64,000 bases of DNA from the NCBI RefSeq assembly GCF_900141835.1, contig NZ_FQZD01000006.1, positions 185,024-249,023 on the forward strand, given 5' to 3'. The notes under the pieces were generated by a model. It did no database searches and was not told the origin of the DNA. It worked only from the letters and a program-made list of their open reading frames with translations. Within the stretch, counting starts at the first letter, position 1; each line of letters starts with the position of its first letter. Made by a program: the position numbers and the translations under genes. Below are positions 29,694 to 40,022 of the stretch, in pieces. The DNA comes from Propionispora hippei DSM 15287 (GTDB lineage Bacteria > Bacillota > Negativicutes > Propionisporales > Propionisporaceae).

Positions 29694-29859
29694 GGCGTGT
29701 TTTCAAACTAATGGAATGGTCCATGGCGAGTGAGTTTTGCGCCAGCAAGGCAAAATTTTGTAGGAATAATGGCCCTTATTTCAAAAAATTTAACGAAGTA
29801 TGGCCCAAAAAAGCACCGTCAGGGAACGTTGCGGATAGCTGAAAGCTGAAAGCACGTCT
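29692..29859. mobile_element. MITE-like element, copy 2
   Basis: About 168 bases similar to 20768-20950, starting AGGGCGTGTTTTCAAACTAA inside the ftsK stop codon. Shared blocks include GGTCCATGGCGA, TTTTGCGCCAG, TTTAACGAAGTATGGCC and GTCAGGGAACG. The right end (AAGCACGTCT) is more decayed than in copy 1. Non-coding. Confidence 0.75.
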
Positions 29860-29910
29860 GGTTCCCTGGCACGGGATATCCTGCCAGTATGATATAAGGA
29901 GGAAACGTAC

Positions 29911-30663
29911 ATGCAGCAAGTGGGGGATATATTACGCTCCGAACGCGAAAAAAAGGGGCTGACGGTTAAGGACATTGAGTCGGCAACCAGTATCAGGGCG
30001 TTGTATATACAGGCAATTGAAGACGGGGAGTTCAAGGTCATTCCCGGTGAGGTCTATCTAAAGGGGTTCATTCGCAATTATGCTAATTATTTGGGATTAA
30101 ACGGTCAGGAAATGGTTGACTTATACCGGCAAAGTCAGGCTCCGGCCAGCGTGACGCCGGAAACGGCCGCGGAAGTGAAAGCGGCGACCACCCCTTCGCC
30201 CTCGGCTGATACTGAGCCGAAAAAGACCAAGTCCTCGTATACCTGGGTTGTGATTCCGCTGGTGGCCGTTTGCCTGCTTGGTGCCGTGTGGTGGTTTATC
30301 GGCGGCGAGGGAAAGCCGGAAAGTCAGCCGCTGCCGGATGCCCCTAAGCAATCCCAGTCGGCGCCGGCTAAGCCGGCACCCGCCGCGCCTGTCACACCGG
30401 CCGCTCCGGTGCCGCAAACCGCTCCCGTTATGGTGACGGCTCAGTTTTCTGACGAATGCTGGCTGACAGTCATTGCCGACGGTAAGGAAATCTTTGAAGG
30501 TATTCCTAAAGCCGGCGAGTCAATGAGCTGGCAGGCACAAAAGACTTTGGTCGTAAAATTAGGCAACGCCGGCGGTGTAGATTGGGTATATAACGGCCAG
30601 CCGGTGGGGAAACTTGGGAAAAAGGGTGAAGTGGTGACTAAGACGTTTGCCGCTAAACAATAA
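29911..30663 (+). CDS. rodZ: RodZ/YmfM-like membrane-anchored HTH protein
   Basis: 250 residues. The N-terminal helix-turn-helix (about 1-75) starts [20 protein letters not shown] and contains [18 protein letters not shown], the RodZ signature. A Pro/Ala/Ser linker leads to a single membrane helix (about 109-130). A second Pro/Ala-rich stretch precedes a periplasmic/extracellular DUF4115-type domain ([19 protein letters not shown]). RodZ links MreB to wall synthesis and keeps rod shape. AAGGAGG lies upstream of the start. Confidence 0.88.
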   Translation: MQQVGDILRSEREKKGLTVKDIESATSIRALYIQAIEDGEFKVIPGEVYLKGFIRNYANYLGLNGQEMVDLYRQSQAPASVTPETAAEVKAATTPSPSADTEPKKTKSSYTWVVIPLVAVCLLGAVWWFIGGEGKPESQPLPDAPKQSQSAPAKPAPAAPVTPAAPVPQTAPVMVTAQFSDECWLTVIADGKEIFEGIPKAGESMSWQAQKTLVVKLGNAGGVDWVYNGQPVGKLGKKGEVVTKTFAAKQ

Positions 30664-30690
30664 AAGCCTATTTAGGCTTTTTTATTTTTA
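30661..30690 (+). terminator. Rho-independent terminator after rodZ
   Basis: AAAAGCCTA/TAGGCTTTT hairpin followed by TTTATTTTTATTTT. Confidence 0.8.
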
Positions 30691-30707
30691 TTTTGGAGAG
30701 ATGGTTT

Positions 30708-32615
30708 ATGAAGGAAAATTTTCTGCCGATTTCAATGGATGAGATAAGAAAACGTGGCTGGTCAGAGCTTGACTTTATTTTGGTATCCGGCGACGCCTAT
30801 GTTGATCATCCCAGCTTTGGGCCGGCTATTATCGGGCGGCTGCTGGAAAAGCATGGCTTTAAAGTAGGCATTATCGCCCAGCCTGACTGGCGCTCCACTA
30901 CCGATTTTAAAAAATTGGGCAAACCGCGGCTGGGTTTTTTGGTTACGGCCGGTAATCTGGATTCCATGCTGAATAAGTTTACCGCTGCCAAGAAATACCG
31001 CAGCAGCGATTCCTATTCACCGGGGGGAGCAGCCGGGCGGCGGCCGGAACGGGCTACCATCGTATACTGCAATCGCATCCGTGAGCTGTCCAAGACAGTG
31101 CCGCTCATTATCGGCGGCATCGAAGCCAGTCTAAGACGGTTCAGCCATTACGACTATTGGTCGGATCAGGTGCGGCGCTCCATTCTGGTGGACTGCCGGG
31201 CCGATCTGCTGATCTATGGCATGGGTGAAAAACAGGTGATTGAGATTGCCCGCCAGTTGGAGCAGGGGTTGGCGGTCAAAGATATCCGTGATGTCCGGGG
31301 TACCTGTTATCGTACCGAAAACCTGGACCATCTGTGGGATTATTGTGAAATCCCGGGGCACGAGGCAGTCAGCACGGATAAGAAGCGCTTTGCCGCCGCC
31401 TTTAAAACCCAGTACCAGGAGCAGGATCCTATCCGGGGCAAGACGCTGGTCCAACCCTGCAGCGAGCAGTATGTTGTGCAAAACCCGCCGGCTCTGCCAT
31501 TGTCCGCTGTCGAAATGGACGAAATTTATGATTTGCCGTATCAGCGCACCTGGCATCCGGCTTATGATGCGGCAGGCGGCGTACCGGCCATTCAGGAAGT
31601 AAAATTCAGTATTGTCAGCCACCGCGGCTGTTTCGGCGGCTGTTCGTTCTGTGCCATTGTTTCTCATCAGGGACGTATCATTCAAAGCCGTAGCCGGGAG
31701 TCCATTCTGGCTGAGGCGAAAGCGATTATTGCGTTGCCTGATTTCAAAGGCTACATTCACGATGTGGGCGGCCCGACAGCCAACTTCCGGCTGCCTTCCT
31801 GCCGTCATCAGGCCGAGCGGGGAACCTGCAAAGGCCGCCAGTGTCTGCATCCTTTCCCCTGTAAGGAAATTCAGTCCGATCATTCCGAGTATTTGGATCT
31901 GCTAAGGGATTTACGAAAGCTGCCGGGGGTAAAAAAGGTATTTATCCGTTCCGGTCTGCGTTATGATTACTTAATGACAGGCAATAATAAAGAATTCTTG
32001 CGCGAATTATGCGAACATCATGTCAGCGGGCAACTGAAAATCGCGCCAGAGCACATTTCAACCAAGGTGACCCGCCTGATGGGCAAGGCTGATAAATCAG
32101 TCTATCTGGCGTTTATGCGGGCCTATCAGAAAATGAATCAGGAACTGGGGAAAGAGCAGTATCTGGTGCCTTACTTTATGTCCAGCCATCCCGGCGCAGG
32201 CTTGAAGGAAGCGGTAGAACTGGCTGAATTTATCCGCGACCTGGGATATCATCCGGAACAGGTGCAGGATTTTATTCCTTCGCCGGGCAGTTTGTCCACT
32301 TGTATGTATTATACCGGTCTCCATCCATTGACCGGCGAAGCGGTCTATGTGGCCAAAGACCCCCATGAGAAAAAACTGCAGCGCGTACTGCTGCAGTATC
32401 GGGACCCTAAAAATTACGCACTTGTTCATGAAGCGCTGGTCAAAGCCCAGCGGCAGGACTTGATCGGTTATGACCCTAAGTGTCTGATCCGGCCGCCTCG
32501 TCCGGCGACCGCTAGAAACAAGCCGGCCATTTCGGGATCGAACGGCCGTTCACTTCGTTCCGGCAGTCCGGCGACCCACCGTAAGAAAACGGGAAAGCAG
32601 CAATCCCGCAAATAA
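30708..32615 (+). CDS. ygiQ: YgiQ-family (UPF0313) radical SAM protein
   Basis: 635 residues from ATG 30708 with GGAGAG 7 bases upstream. The N-terminal part (about 1-290) contains the YgiQ family block [16 protein letters not shown]. The radical SAM cluster motif CFGGCSFC uses Cys308, Cys312 and Cys315. A later cysteine set ([21 protein letters not shown] region, about 365-386) could hold a further metal site. The C-terminal 35 residues are strongly basic. No function is established for this family. Confidence 0.88.
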   Translation: MKENFLPISMDEIRKRGWSELDFILVSGDAYVDHPSFGPAIIGRLLEKHGFKVGIIAQPDWRSTTDFKKLGKPRLGFLVTAGNLDSMLNKFTAAKKYRSSDSYSPGGAAGRRPERATIVYCNRIRELSKTVPLIIGGIEASLRRFSHYDYWSDQVRRSILVDCRADLLIYGMGEKQVIEIARQLEQGLAVKDIRDVRGTCYRTENLDHLWDYCEIPGHEAVSTDKKRFAAAFKTQYQEQDPIRGKTLVQPCSEQYVVQNPPALPLSAVEMDEIYDLPYQRTWHPAYDAAGGVPAIQEVKFSIVSHRGCFGGCSFCAIVSHQGRIIQSRSRESILAEAKAIIALPDFKGYIHDVGGPTANFRLPSCRHQAERGTCKGRQCLHPFPCKEIQSDHSEYLDLLRDLRKLPGVKKVFIRSGLRYDYLMTGNNKEFLRELCEHHVSGQLKIAPEHISTKVTRLMGKADKSVYLAFMRAYQKMNQELGKEQYLVPYFMSSHPGAGLKEAVELAEFIRDLGYHPEQVQDFIPSPGSLSTCMYYTGLHPLTGEAVYVAKDPHEKKLQRVLLQYRDPKNYALVHEALVKAQRQDLIGYDPKCLIRPPRPATARNKPAISGSNGRSLRSGSPATHRKKTGKQQSRK

Positions 32616-32785
32616 AACGGCCATTTTTGGTCAACGAGCGAAGCAGGTTGATCCGAAGCGGCGGTTATTAAACTTGAGAAAAAGCCGTTGTCCAGGGTGT
32701 CTTGGTAGGATTTTTTTCTTGCATGACGAAAGAATAAAGGGTATAGTTATATTGTTTTGTATTTAAGTTAACTTGGAGGTAAATT

Positions 32786-33820
32786 ATGCGACGTTATCTA
32801 TCGGTCCTGTTTGTTTCCTATCTGCTGATTATCGCCGTAGTATCGGGCAGTACCTATCTGACCGGACAGGCCGGTAAACAACAGGCCAAAGATATCAAAA
32901 GTATTACCGTATATACTTCCTTACCACTGGAGCAGATAGAGCCGCTTGCGCAGGACTTTGAAAAATCACAGGAAATACGAGTCAACATCGTGCCGCTGTC
33001 CGAGGCCGATCTGTTAGTGCGGGCAAACAGCCAGAAAGAGAAGCCCCAGGCCGATCTGATTTTGGCGAACCGAGCACTATTAGAGCAGGCTAAGGCAGCC
33101 AATTTGTTGATGCCATATACATCGGAGCAGTTGGATATTATTCCGGCCCGGTTCATTGACAAGGATAATTTTTGGACAGGTATCTGGTACGATCCCATCG
33201 TATTTGTCGCAAACCAGGATTTTTTGAAAAAAATGCCTCAGCCTCCGGCTAAGTGGTCCGATTTAACCAAGGTCAACACTGTCCGGGTGGGCATAACGGA
33301 TTTTCTGGCCTCAGAATCATCGGCCAACCTGCTGTATACGCTGATGTCCAATCAAGGTGAGCAGCAGACCTTAACCTTTTTGAAGCAGCTTCATCCACAA
33401 ATCGTTCAATATGCCAAATTCTTAGCTACACCGGTGCGTATGGCCGGGCTGGGTGAAGTGGATATTGCCATTGCGGTGCAAAGCGAAGCCATGCGCTATC
33501 TAAAAGACAGTTTTCCTCTAACCATTATTCATCCGGAAGAGGGGACGGCTTATTTGCTGACCGGTGCCGGGCTGGTTAATGGCGCGCCACAGCAGGCAGA
33601 AGCCAAGCTGTTTATCAACTGGCTGACGCAGGACAATGCTCAGGCCGCTTTGCAAAGAAACAAACTGTATTTTGTACCTACCAATCCGGAAATTCCGGCT
33701 TATAAAAGCTATGATACCAAGAATCTAAAACTGCTGGAAAACAAGCTGGTAAATCAGGACCAGCAGAAACAGCTCTTGGATAAATGGGTGCAAACCGTGC
33801 GTTTGAATACAAAACAATAA
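32786..33820 (+). CDS. Membrane-anchored extracellular solute-binding protein (family 1, iron-type fold)
   Basis: 344 residues. One N-terminal hydrophobic segment (about 5-27), without a lipobox cysteine, is followed by a periplasmic-binding fold beginning ITVYTSLPLEQIEPLAQDFEK, as in Fe(III)/phosphonate-type binding proteins. TGIWYDPIVFVANQ and VDIAIAVQSEAMRY fit that class. There is no permease or ATPase beside it, so it may serve a remote transporter or a sensor. Substrate unknown. Confidence 0.78.
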   Translation: MRRYLSVLFVSYLLIIAVVSGSTYLTGQAGKQQAKDIKSITVYTSLPLEQIEPLAQDFEKSQEIRVNIVPLSEADLLVRANSQKEKPQADLILANRALLEQAKAANLLMPYTSEQLDIIPARFIDKDNFWTGIWYDPIVFVANQDFLKKMPQPPAKWSDLTKVNTVRVGITDFLASESSANLLYTLMSNQGEQQTLTFLKQLHPQIVQYAKFLATPVRMAGLGEVDIAIAVQSEAMRYLKDSFPLTIIHPEEGTAYLLTGAGLVNGAPQQAEAKLFINWLTQDNAQAALQRNKLYFVPTNPEIPAYKSYDTKNLKLLENKLVNQDQQKQLLDKWVQTVRLNTKQ

Positions 33821-33859
33821 CTACTTTATTATGCTTGTGTGAGTTTAGGAGGAACGTTC

Positions 33860-35188
33860 ATGCTAAAAGCCGGGTTTGTCAGCCTAGGCTGTGCCAAAAA
33901 TCTTGTAGATACCGAAGTGATGCTGGGAATGCTGTCGGCCGGACAGATTGAAATTATCGACGAGCCGTCCGAGGCGGATATTTTAATTGTCAACACCTGC
34001 AGCTTTATAGACTCAGCCAAGGAAGAGTCGATTTCCACCATCTTACAGATGGCCGACTATAAAAAAACAGGCAAATGTCGCGGGCTAATCGTGGCGGGCT
34101 GCCTGGGGCAACGGTACCGGGAAGACCTCTTGCAGGAATTGCCGGAAGTGGATGCCATTGTCGGCACCGGTGCCTGGCACCGGATTAATGAAGCCGTCGA
34201 GGCCGTTTTGCAGGGCCAGCGGGTACTGCTGGTGGACGCAACCAATACGATTTACGATGAAACCATGCCGCGAATTAATGCCACCCCCTTTTACAGTGCT
34301 TATGTAAAAGTGGCGGAAGGCTGCAGCAACTGCTGTTCCTATTGCGTCATTCCCCAGGTGCGCGGGTCTTTTCGCAGCCGGCCGGTGGAGTCTGTCGTTG
34401 GCGAAGTCCGCGCTTTAGCGGCGCGGGGCATTAAGGAGATAAATTTAATTGCCCAGGATACAACCAGCTATGGCCGGGACTTATACGGCAAAGCATATTT
34501 GGATACACTATTAAAAGAGCTTATTAAGATTGAGGAGATTGTCTGGATCCGCTTATTGTATTGTTATCCGAACTACTTTACCGATGAAGTGATTGAACTG
34601 ATTGCAACGGAGCCCAAGATTTGCAAATATATTGATTTGCCGCTGCAGCACGTCCATGACGATATCTTAAAGGCCATGTACCGTAAAGACAGCCGCAGTG
34701 ATCTGGAAACCTTGCTGGCCAAATTGCGCCGGCGCATTGCCGGTGTGGCCATTCGAACCTCTTTTATTGTCGGTTTTCCCGGCGAGACGGAAGAACATTT
34801 TGCGGCGCTGAAGCAGTTTATGGCCGAGCAAAAATTTGACCGGGTCGGCATCTTTACCTATTCACGTGAAGACGGGACGGCTGCTGCCGTGTTGCCCGGA
34901 CAGGTTCCGGAAGAAGTGAAAGAGGAGCGGTATCATCAGTTAATGGCCTTGCAATGCCAGATTTCGGAGCAATTAAACCGCAATCTGGAAGGACAGGTGC
35001 TGGACATTCTGGTGGAAAGCATCGACGAACAGACGCCGGGCACAATAGCAGGACGTTCGTATCGTGAAGCCCCCGATGTGGACGGAAAGGTATTTGTGGA
35101 GAATGCCGCCGGTGTAAAGATCGGTCAGTTTATTAAGGCAAAAGTGGCGCAGGGCTTTACGTATGATGTGGTGGCGGAAAAACTGTAA
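33860..35188 (+). CDS. rimO: Ribosomal protein S12 methylthiotransferase RimO
   Basis: Radical SAM enzyme that methylthiolates an Asp of S12. 442 residues from ATG 33860 (AGGAGG 6 bases upstream; the frame opens 21 bases earlier at a GTG). The N-terminal UPF0004 domain starts AGFVSLGCAKNLVDTE; VNTCSFID and AGCLGQRY supply the second cluster cysteines. The radical SAM motif CSNCCSYC uses Cys155, Cys159 and Cys162. A C-terminal TRAM domain (about 375-440) ends the protein. VSLGCAKNLVD favours RimO over MiaB/MtaB. Confidence 0.93.
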   Translation: MLKAGFVSLGCAKNLVDTEVMLGMLSAGQIEIIDEPSEADILIVNTCSFIDSAKEESISTILQMADYKKTGKCRGLIVAGCLGQRYREDLLQELPEVDAIVGTGAWHRINEAVEAVLQGQRVLLVDATNTIYDETMPRINATPFYSAYVKVAEGCSNCCSYCVIPQVRGSFRSRPVESVVGEVRALAARGIKEINLIAQDTTSYGRDLYGKAYLDTLLKELIKIEEIVWIRLLYCYPNYFTDEVIELIATEPKICKYIDLPLQHVHDDILKAMYRKDSRSDLETLLAKLRRRIAGVAIRTSFIVGFPGETEEHFAALKQFMAEQKFDRVGIFTYSREDGTAAAVLPGQVPEEVKEERYHQLMALQCQISEQLNRNLEGQVLDILVESIDEQTPGTIAGRSYREAPDVDGKVFVENAAGVKIGQFIKAKVAQGFTYDVVAEKL

Positions 35189-35321
35189 GGCGATCTACTT
35201 ATAGTGGGCGGCTCTGTCCTGCTATTTTCTTTTGCTTATTTTGTAAGGGAATTTTTTCTACTAATAGGGTTTGCCGCTTGTTGGCCGTAGCTGACACGGC
35301 TGATTGTGAGGAGGTAGTATT

Positions 35322-36563
35322 ATGATTCTGGAAATAGTAACTACCGGAACCGAATTATTGCTGGGACAAATTTTCAATACCAATGCGCCTTATCTAGCGG
35401 AAAAACTCAATGAAATGGGCTTTGACGTGGTGTACCAGACCACGGTTGGCGATAACCGGGAAAGAATGGCTCACGTTTTACAAACGGCGCTGGAACGGGC
35501 CGATATTGTGATCACTTCCGGCGGTATGGGGCCCACGCAGGGTGATATTACGAAAGAAGTGACGGCAAGCCTGTTTAACCGTGCCATGTATGTCCATGAG
35601 CCCAGCCTGGAACGCATCCGTACGCTCTTTACCCGTCGCCAGATGGCCATGCCCCAAAGCAATGAACGGCAGGCGATGATCCCCGAAGGAGCCATCGTTG
35701 TGGACAATGACTGGGGAACGGCGCCGGGAGTTATTCTGGAAGACGGCGGCAAGACCATTATCAATCTTCCCGGGCCGCCGCGCGAATTGGAAAGCATGTT
35801 TTCTCACGCCATTGCTCCTTATCTGGCCAAGCGTTATGGCGGCCAGGGAACCATTGTTTCCCGGGTTCTCCATACATATGGCATCAGTGAATCGGCCCTG
35901 GAAGAACGCATCAGCGACTATATCACGAAACAGACCAACCCGACGCTGGCTCTGCTAGTCCGGCCGGGCGGCGAAATTATTGTACGCCTTACGGCTAAAG
36001 CGGCGGATAAGCCGTCCGCTACCGCTTTAATTGCCAAATTGGAGGAAGAATTGCGCCAACAGATTGGCGAATATATATTCGGCGTGGACGGCGTGAGTCT
36101 GGGCGAGGTTGTCGGCAAGGCTCTCATGGAGCGAAAACTTAAAATCTCTTTAGCCGAATCCTGCACCGGTGGTCTGGTTACCAGCCGGATTACCGACGTG
36201 CCTGGTAGTTCAAGCTATCTTTTGGGCTCGGTGGTATGCTATGATAATAGCATAAAAATCTCTCAGGTTGGTGTGGCTGAAGCCACCCTCAGGGAATATG
36301 GCGCAGTGAGCTATCAGACGGCCCTCCAGATGGCCGGCGGCATCCGCCACCGGTTTGGCTCTGATCTTGGCGTAGGCATCACTGGCATTGCCGGTCCCGG
36401 CGGTGATACCAGCGACAAGCCGGTCGGACTGGTTTATGTGGCCATTGACGGGCCGCGCGGCAGTGAACATTATAAATTCAATTTCAGCGGTGAACGGACG
36501 TACATCAAAGAGCGTACGGCCTATACCGTGCTGAATCTGATAAGAAAATATTTAGAAACATAG
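35322..36563 (+). CDS. cinA: CinA: competence/damage-inducible protein with nicotinamide-nucleotide amidase domain
   Basis: 413 residues. The N-terminal MoCF-like domain (about 1-170) has ITSGGMGPTQGDITKE and NLPGPPRELESMF. The C-terminal CinA domain (about 255-413) has SLAESCTGGLVTSRIT, with the amidase Ser/Lys-type residues, and GITGIAGPGGDTSDKPVG. In other bacteria the two domains deal with ADP-ribose/NMN salvage. Its place upstream of recA is widely conserved. Confidence 0.93.
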   Translation: MILEIVTTGTELLLGQIFNTNAPYLAEKLNEMGFDVVYQTTVGDNRERMAHVLQTALERADIVITSGGMGPTQGDITKEVTASLFNRAMYVHEPSLERIRTLFTRRQMAMPQSNERQAMIPEGAIVVDNDWGTAPGVILEDGGKTIINLPGPPRELESMFSHAIAPYLAKRYGGQGTIVSRVLHTYGISESALEERISDYITKQTNPTLALLVRPGGEIIVRLTAKAADKPSATALIAKLEEELRQQIGEYIFGVDGVSLGEVVGKALMERKLKISLAESCTGGLVTSRITDVPGSSSYLLGSVVCYDNSIKISQVGVAEATLREYGAVSYQTALQMAGGIRHRFGSDLGVGITGIAGPGGDTSDKPVGLVYVAIDGPRGSEHYKFNFSGERTYIKERTAYTVLNLIRKYLET

Positions 36564-36564
36564 A

Positions 36565-36581
36565 AGTACTATGAAAGTACT
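36565..36581 (+). repeat. Short hairpin between cinA and the helicase gene
   Basis: AGTACT-ATGAA-AGTACT, a 6-bp stem immediately upstream of the AAGGAGG site of the next gene. Confidence 0.4.
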
Positions 36582-36595
36582 AAGGAGGATACACA

Positions 36596-38179
36596 TTGAA
36601 AGATAATAATGGTTTATTTGGGGATATTCAATTAAGTAAGAAACTTTACTCCGCCGTTGCGGAGATGGGCTTTGAGGAGCCTTCGCCTATCCAGTCCAAA
36701 ACCATACCGTTGGTTTTGGAGGGACATGATGTCATTGGTCAGGCTCAGACAGGCACCGGCAAAACAGCCGCTTTCGGCATACCCATAATGGAACGGATTA
36801 CCGACAGCCGGCAAATTCAGGCGCTGGTGCTTACTCCCACCCGCGAACTAGCCATCCAGGTATCGGAGGAGCTGGCCAAGATTGGCAAATTCCGCCGCAT
36901 AAAAACGCTGCCCATTTATGGCGGCCAGTCAATTGACCGGCAAATCCGGGCCTTGCACTTTGGCGTGCAGGTGGTTATCGGCACCCCAGGCCGTCTGCTT
37001 GACCACATCCGCCGCAATACTATCAAGCTGAACTCCGTAAAAATGCTGGTGCTGGATGAAGCCGATGAAATGCTGGATATGGGCTTTGTCGATGACATTG
37101 AAGCCATTTTGCAGAACATTCCTGCCGAAGATCGCCAGACCCTGCTATTTTCCGCCACTATGCCCAAACCGATTGCCACTTTGGCCGCCAAGTATATGAA
37201 AACGCCCAAGACGGTTACCATCAGTAAGGAACAGTTGACAGTGCCGCTCATTGATCAGATTTATTATGAAACCAGGGATAAGCTGGACGGTTTGTGCCGG
37301 GTTCTCGATCTGGAAGATGCCGACAAACTGATTATCTTTTGCCGGACCAAACGTGGCGTCGATGATCTGGTGGCATCGCTGCAGGGCCGGGGCTTTATGG
37401 CTGACGGACTGCACGGCGATTTAAGCCAATCTCAGCGCGACAAGGTTATGAAAAAATTCCGGGACGGCAAACTGGAAATCCTGATTGCCACCGATGTGGC
37501 CGCCCGGGGTCTTGACATTGATCATGTGACCCATGTTATTAACTACGATATACCGCAGGACCATGAGTCCTACGTGCACCGGATCGGCCGTACCGGGCGG
37601 GCCGGTAAGAAGGGTATAGCCATTACCTTTATCGGCCCCCGCGAGTACCGCCAGTTGAAACTGATCGAGAATCTGGCCAAAACCCGGATTATCCGTAAAC
37701 AGCTTCCTTCGCCGGCCGATGTGCTGGAACGTCAGAGAGACCTTCTGAAGGGGCGGATCAACCGTATGGTTGAGCAAGGTGGTTTCAGTGACTATCACAC
37801 TATCGTATCGGAGCTGGCTACCGACTATGATCCGCTGGATATTGCTGCCGCTGCGTTAAAATTATTCCAGGAAGGCTTTAAAGAGAAACCGGACAGTGAG
37901 GATTCGACGCCGAATTTCGCCAACACCGGCGGTCAGCCAGGCATGGTGCGGCTGTTTATCAATGCCGGCAAGGCGCAGAAAATACGGGCCGAGGATATTG
38001 TACGGACCATTGCCAGCGAAGCCGATATTCAGGGTAGCCGGATCGGCGTGATCAACATTTATGAGAAATTCACCTTTGTCGAGGTGCCGGAGGATGTAGC
38101 CGAACGGGTTATTTCGGTTATGCATAAGAACACCATCAAGGGTTATAAAGTGAATGTGGAACCGGCCAAGGGCCGTTAA
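36596..38179 (+). CDS. DEAD-box ATP-dependent RNA helicase with DbpA-type C-terminal domain
   Basis: 527 residues from TTG 36596 with AAGGAGG about 7 bases upstream. The core has [34 protein letters not shown], and [10 protein letters not shown]. After a linker (about 375-450), residues about 450-525 ([20 protein letters not shown]) form a DbpA-like RNA-binding domain, which in DbpA/YxiN targets 23S rRNA hairpin 92. It is close to CshA/DeaD/YxiN proteins; which ortholog is unsettled. Role: ribosome assembly or mRNA unwinding. Confidence 0.9.
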   Translation: MKDNNGLFGDIQLSKKLYSAVAEMGFEEPSPIQSKTIPLVLEGHDVIGQAQTGTGKTAAFGIPIMERITDSRQIQALVLTPTRELAIQVSEELAKIGKFRRIKTLPIYGGQSIDRQIRALHFGVQVVIGTPGRLLDHIRRNTIKLNSVKMLVLDEADEMLDMGFVDDIEAILQNIPAEDRQTLLFSATMPKPIATLAAKYMKTPKTVTISKEQLTVPLIDQIYYETRDKLDGLCRVLDLEDADKLIIFCRTKRGVDDLVASLQGRGFMADGLHGDLSQSQRDKVMKKFRDGKLEILIATDVAARGLDIDHVTHVINYDIPQDHESYVHRIGRTGRAGKKGIAITFIGPREYRQLKLIENLAKTRIIRKQLPSPADVLERQRDLLKGRINRMVEQGGFSDYHTIVSELATDYDPLDIAAAALKLFQEGFKEKPDSEDSTPNFANTGGQPGMVRLFINAGKAQKIRAEDIVRTIASEADIQGSRIGVINIYEKFTFVEVPEDVAERVISVMHKNTIKGYKVNVEPAKGR

Positions 38180-38183
38180 CCAA

Positions 38184-38212
38184 AGAAGAGGGCTGCGGCT
38201 CTCTTTTTTTGG
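38184..38212 (+). terminator. Terminator after the helicase gene
   Basis: AAGAG-GGC/GC-CTCTT stem with a T7 run. Confidence 0.7.
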
Positions 38213-38265
38213 GCTTTGTCTGTGGCAACGGTAGAAATCCGATGTCAGGGCTTCGCAGGCAATAC

Positions 38266-38294
38266 TTGACAAATCGAACAGATGTTTGTAGAAT
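38266..38294 (+). promoter_or_regulatory. SigA promoter of recA
   Basis: Perfect TTGACA (38266-38271) and TAGAAT (38289-38294), 17-base spacing. Confidence 0.85.
38275..38288 (+). promoter_or_regulatory. LexA operator (SOS box) in the recA promoter
   Basis: CGAACAGATGTTTG fits the Firmicute LexA consensus CGAACnnnnGTTYG. It fills the spacer between -35 and -10, where LexA would block polymerase. Confidence 0.88.
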
Positions 38295-38325
38295 AAAAGT
38301 ATTAGTAGGAGAGAGGATGTGCCGC

Positions 38326-39363
38326 ATGGATAAATTGAAGGCGATCGAGAGTGTACTTAAACAGGTAGAAAAGGATTTTGGCAAAGGGGCGATTATGAAG
38401 CTGGGTGAGGCGGCGGCCAAAATGAATGTGGAAGTCATCCCCACCGGTTCGATTGCACTGGATGCGGCTTTGGGGGCTGGCGGCGTTCCCCGGGGCAGAG
38501 TCATCGAAATATACGGCCAGGAGTCTTCCGGCAAGACAACGGTGGCACTGCACGTGATTGCTCAGGCCCAGAAGGCTGGCGGTTTTGCTGCATTTATTGA
38601 TGCCGAGCATGCCCTGGATCCGGTATACGCCAAGAAACTGGGCGTTGATATAGACAATCTGCTTATCTCTCAGCCTGATAACGGCGAACAGGCGCTGGAA
38701 ATTGCCGAGGCGCTGGTGAGAAGCAATGCGATTGACGTTGTGGTAGTGGATTCGGTAGCTGCTTTGGTGCCTAAAGCGGAAATCGACGGTGATATGGGCG
38801 ACTCCCATGTCGGCCTGCAGGCGCGTCTTATGTCACAGGCCCTGCGGAAACTGACCGGGATCATCAGCAAATCGCGGACTACGGCTATTTTTATCAACCA
38901 GATCAGAGAAAAGGTCGGCGTCATGTTTGGCAATCCGGAAACGACCACCGGCGGTCGGGCGCTGAAATTCTACTCTTCGGTACGTCTGGAAGTAAGAAAA
39001 GGCGAACCGCTCAAGCAGGGCAATGACATCGTCGGCACCCGTACCAAGGTAAAAGTCGTTAAGAATAAAATCGCGCCTCCTTTCAAACAGGCGGAATTCG
39101 ATATTATGTATGGCGAGGGGATTTCGCGTGAAGGCGGCATCGTTGATCTTGGCAGTGAGATGGATATCATCAATAAGAGCGGTGCCTGGTACTCCTATGG
39201 GGATAACCGTCTGGGACAGGGCAGGGAAAACGTCAAAGAGTTTATGAAAGAGAATCCGGCCATAGCCGCTGAAATTGAAACCAAGATCCGGGAGCGGCTT
39301 GGGCTGTCGGCGGTCAAGGTAACGGTGCCGGATGAGGTGGAGGAAATAAGCGGTGCCGAGTAA
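38326..39363 (+). CDS. recA: Recombinase RecA
   Basis: Strand exchange and LexA coprotease. ATG 38326 gives 345 residues starting [21 protein letters not shown]; the open frame extends upstream through the promoter, and ATG 38317 would add only three residues. Walker A is [29 protein letters not shown] and the L2 region [20 protein letters not shown] are intact. It overlaps recX by 11 bases. Confidence 0.98.
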   Translation: MDKLKAIESVLKQVEKDFGKGAIMKLGEAAAKMNVEVIPTGSIALDAALGAGGVPRGRVIEIYGQESSGKTTVALHVIAQAQKAGGFAAFIDAEHALDPVYAKKLGVDIDNLLISQPDNGEQALEIAEALVRSNAIDVVVVDSVAALVPKAEIDGDMGDSHVGLQARLMSQALRKLTGIISKSRTTAIFINQIREKVGVMFGNPETTTGGRALKFYSSVRLEVRKGEPLKQGNDIVGTRTKVKVVKNKIAPPFKQAEFDIMYGEGISREGGIVDLGSEMDIINKSGAWYSYGDNRLGQGRENVKEFMKENPAIAAEIETKIRERLGLSAVKVTVPDEVEEISGAE

Positions 39364-39799
39364 ACGGAATGCGCTGCAGCAGGCGGTGTACCTGCTGTCC
39401 CGCCGGGATTACAGCCGGCAGGAGCTGATACGCCGTCTGAATCTTGGCCGCTATGAGCCGGAGGATATTGAGGCTGCTGTGGAACGGGTCAGTGCGCGGG
39501 GCTATCTCAATGACGCTGCCTTTGCCCGGAATCTGTACGAGCAGCTCAACCGGACCGGGCGGTACGGAATCCGGGCCATCCGGTTCAAGTTGGCCCAAAA
39601 GGGGCTTACCGAGGCGATGATCAGTGAGATTACCGGCGACTATGATTTCGAGGAAGAATATGAGCGGGCCTTGCGGCTGGTTGCAGCCAGGTTTGACAGT
39701 CCGCCCACAGGGGAGCAAAAGCAAAAAACAGCTCGTTTTTTGTCGGCGCGAGGCTTTGCCGATTCGACGATTGGCAGGGTTTTTTCACAATTTGAATAA
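39353..39799 (+). CDS. recX: Regulatory protein RecX
   Basis: 148-residue modulator of RecA filaments. It has the three-helix repeats of the family: [31 protein letters not shown] and [15 protein letters not shown]. The GTG start overlaps the end of recA and has GGAGGAAAT upstream. It is cotranscribed with recA and so falls under the same SOS control. Confidence 0.92.
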   Translation: MPSKRNALQQAVYLLSRRDYSRQELIRRLNLGRYEPEDIEAAVERVSARGYLNDAAFARNLYEQLNRTGRYGIRAIRFKLAQKGLTEAMISEITGDYDFEEEYERALRLVAARFDSPPTGEQKQKTARFLSARGFADSTIGRVFSQFE

Positions 39800-39837
39800 G
39801 TTGAACGTAATTGCATATATTTTAAAGTTTGGCTAAC

Positions 39838-39866
39838 TTGACACTAAATTCAAAAAGCTTTACAAT
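39838..39866 (+). promoter_or_regulatory. Strong SigA promoter for RNase Y
   Basis: TTGACA (39838-39843), 17-base spacer, TACAAT (39861-39866). Confidence 0.8.
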
Positions 39867-39872
39867 TAAGTT

Positions 39873-39992
39873 GCTTGATCTTTCAGCTACCGTAGATTTG
39901 GCCGAACTTTTAAGAGTCCTTTTGCTATAGGGGAAGCAAATAGGTGAAGAAACTTTTAAAAGCCGAGTAAACATTGCTCGGCTTTACCCTTA
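39873..39992 (+). promoter_or_regulatory. Structured leader of rny with attenuator-like hairpin
   Basis: TTTGC/GCAAA encloses TATAGGGGAA near 39921-39940, and CTTTTAAGAG can pair with CTTTTAAAAG. The last hairpin, AAAGCCGAG/CTCGGCTTT near 39959-39986, is followed by only a weak ACCCTTAT tract. I do not recognise a known riboswitch. Confidence 0.45.
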
Positions 39993-40022
39993 TCAAAAAT
40001 ACACACAAGGAGGTGGAAAACC

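Noticed and set aside
38209..38325. N-terminal extension of RecA
   Set aside because: It would cover the terminator T-run, promoter and LexA box; RecA proteins start at the ATG at 38326.
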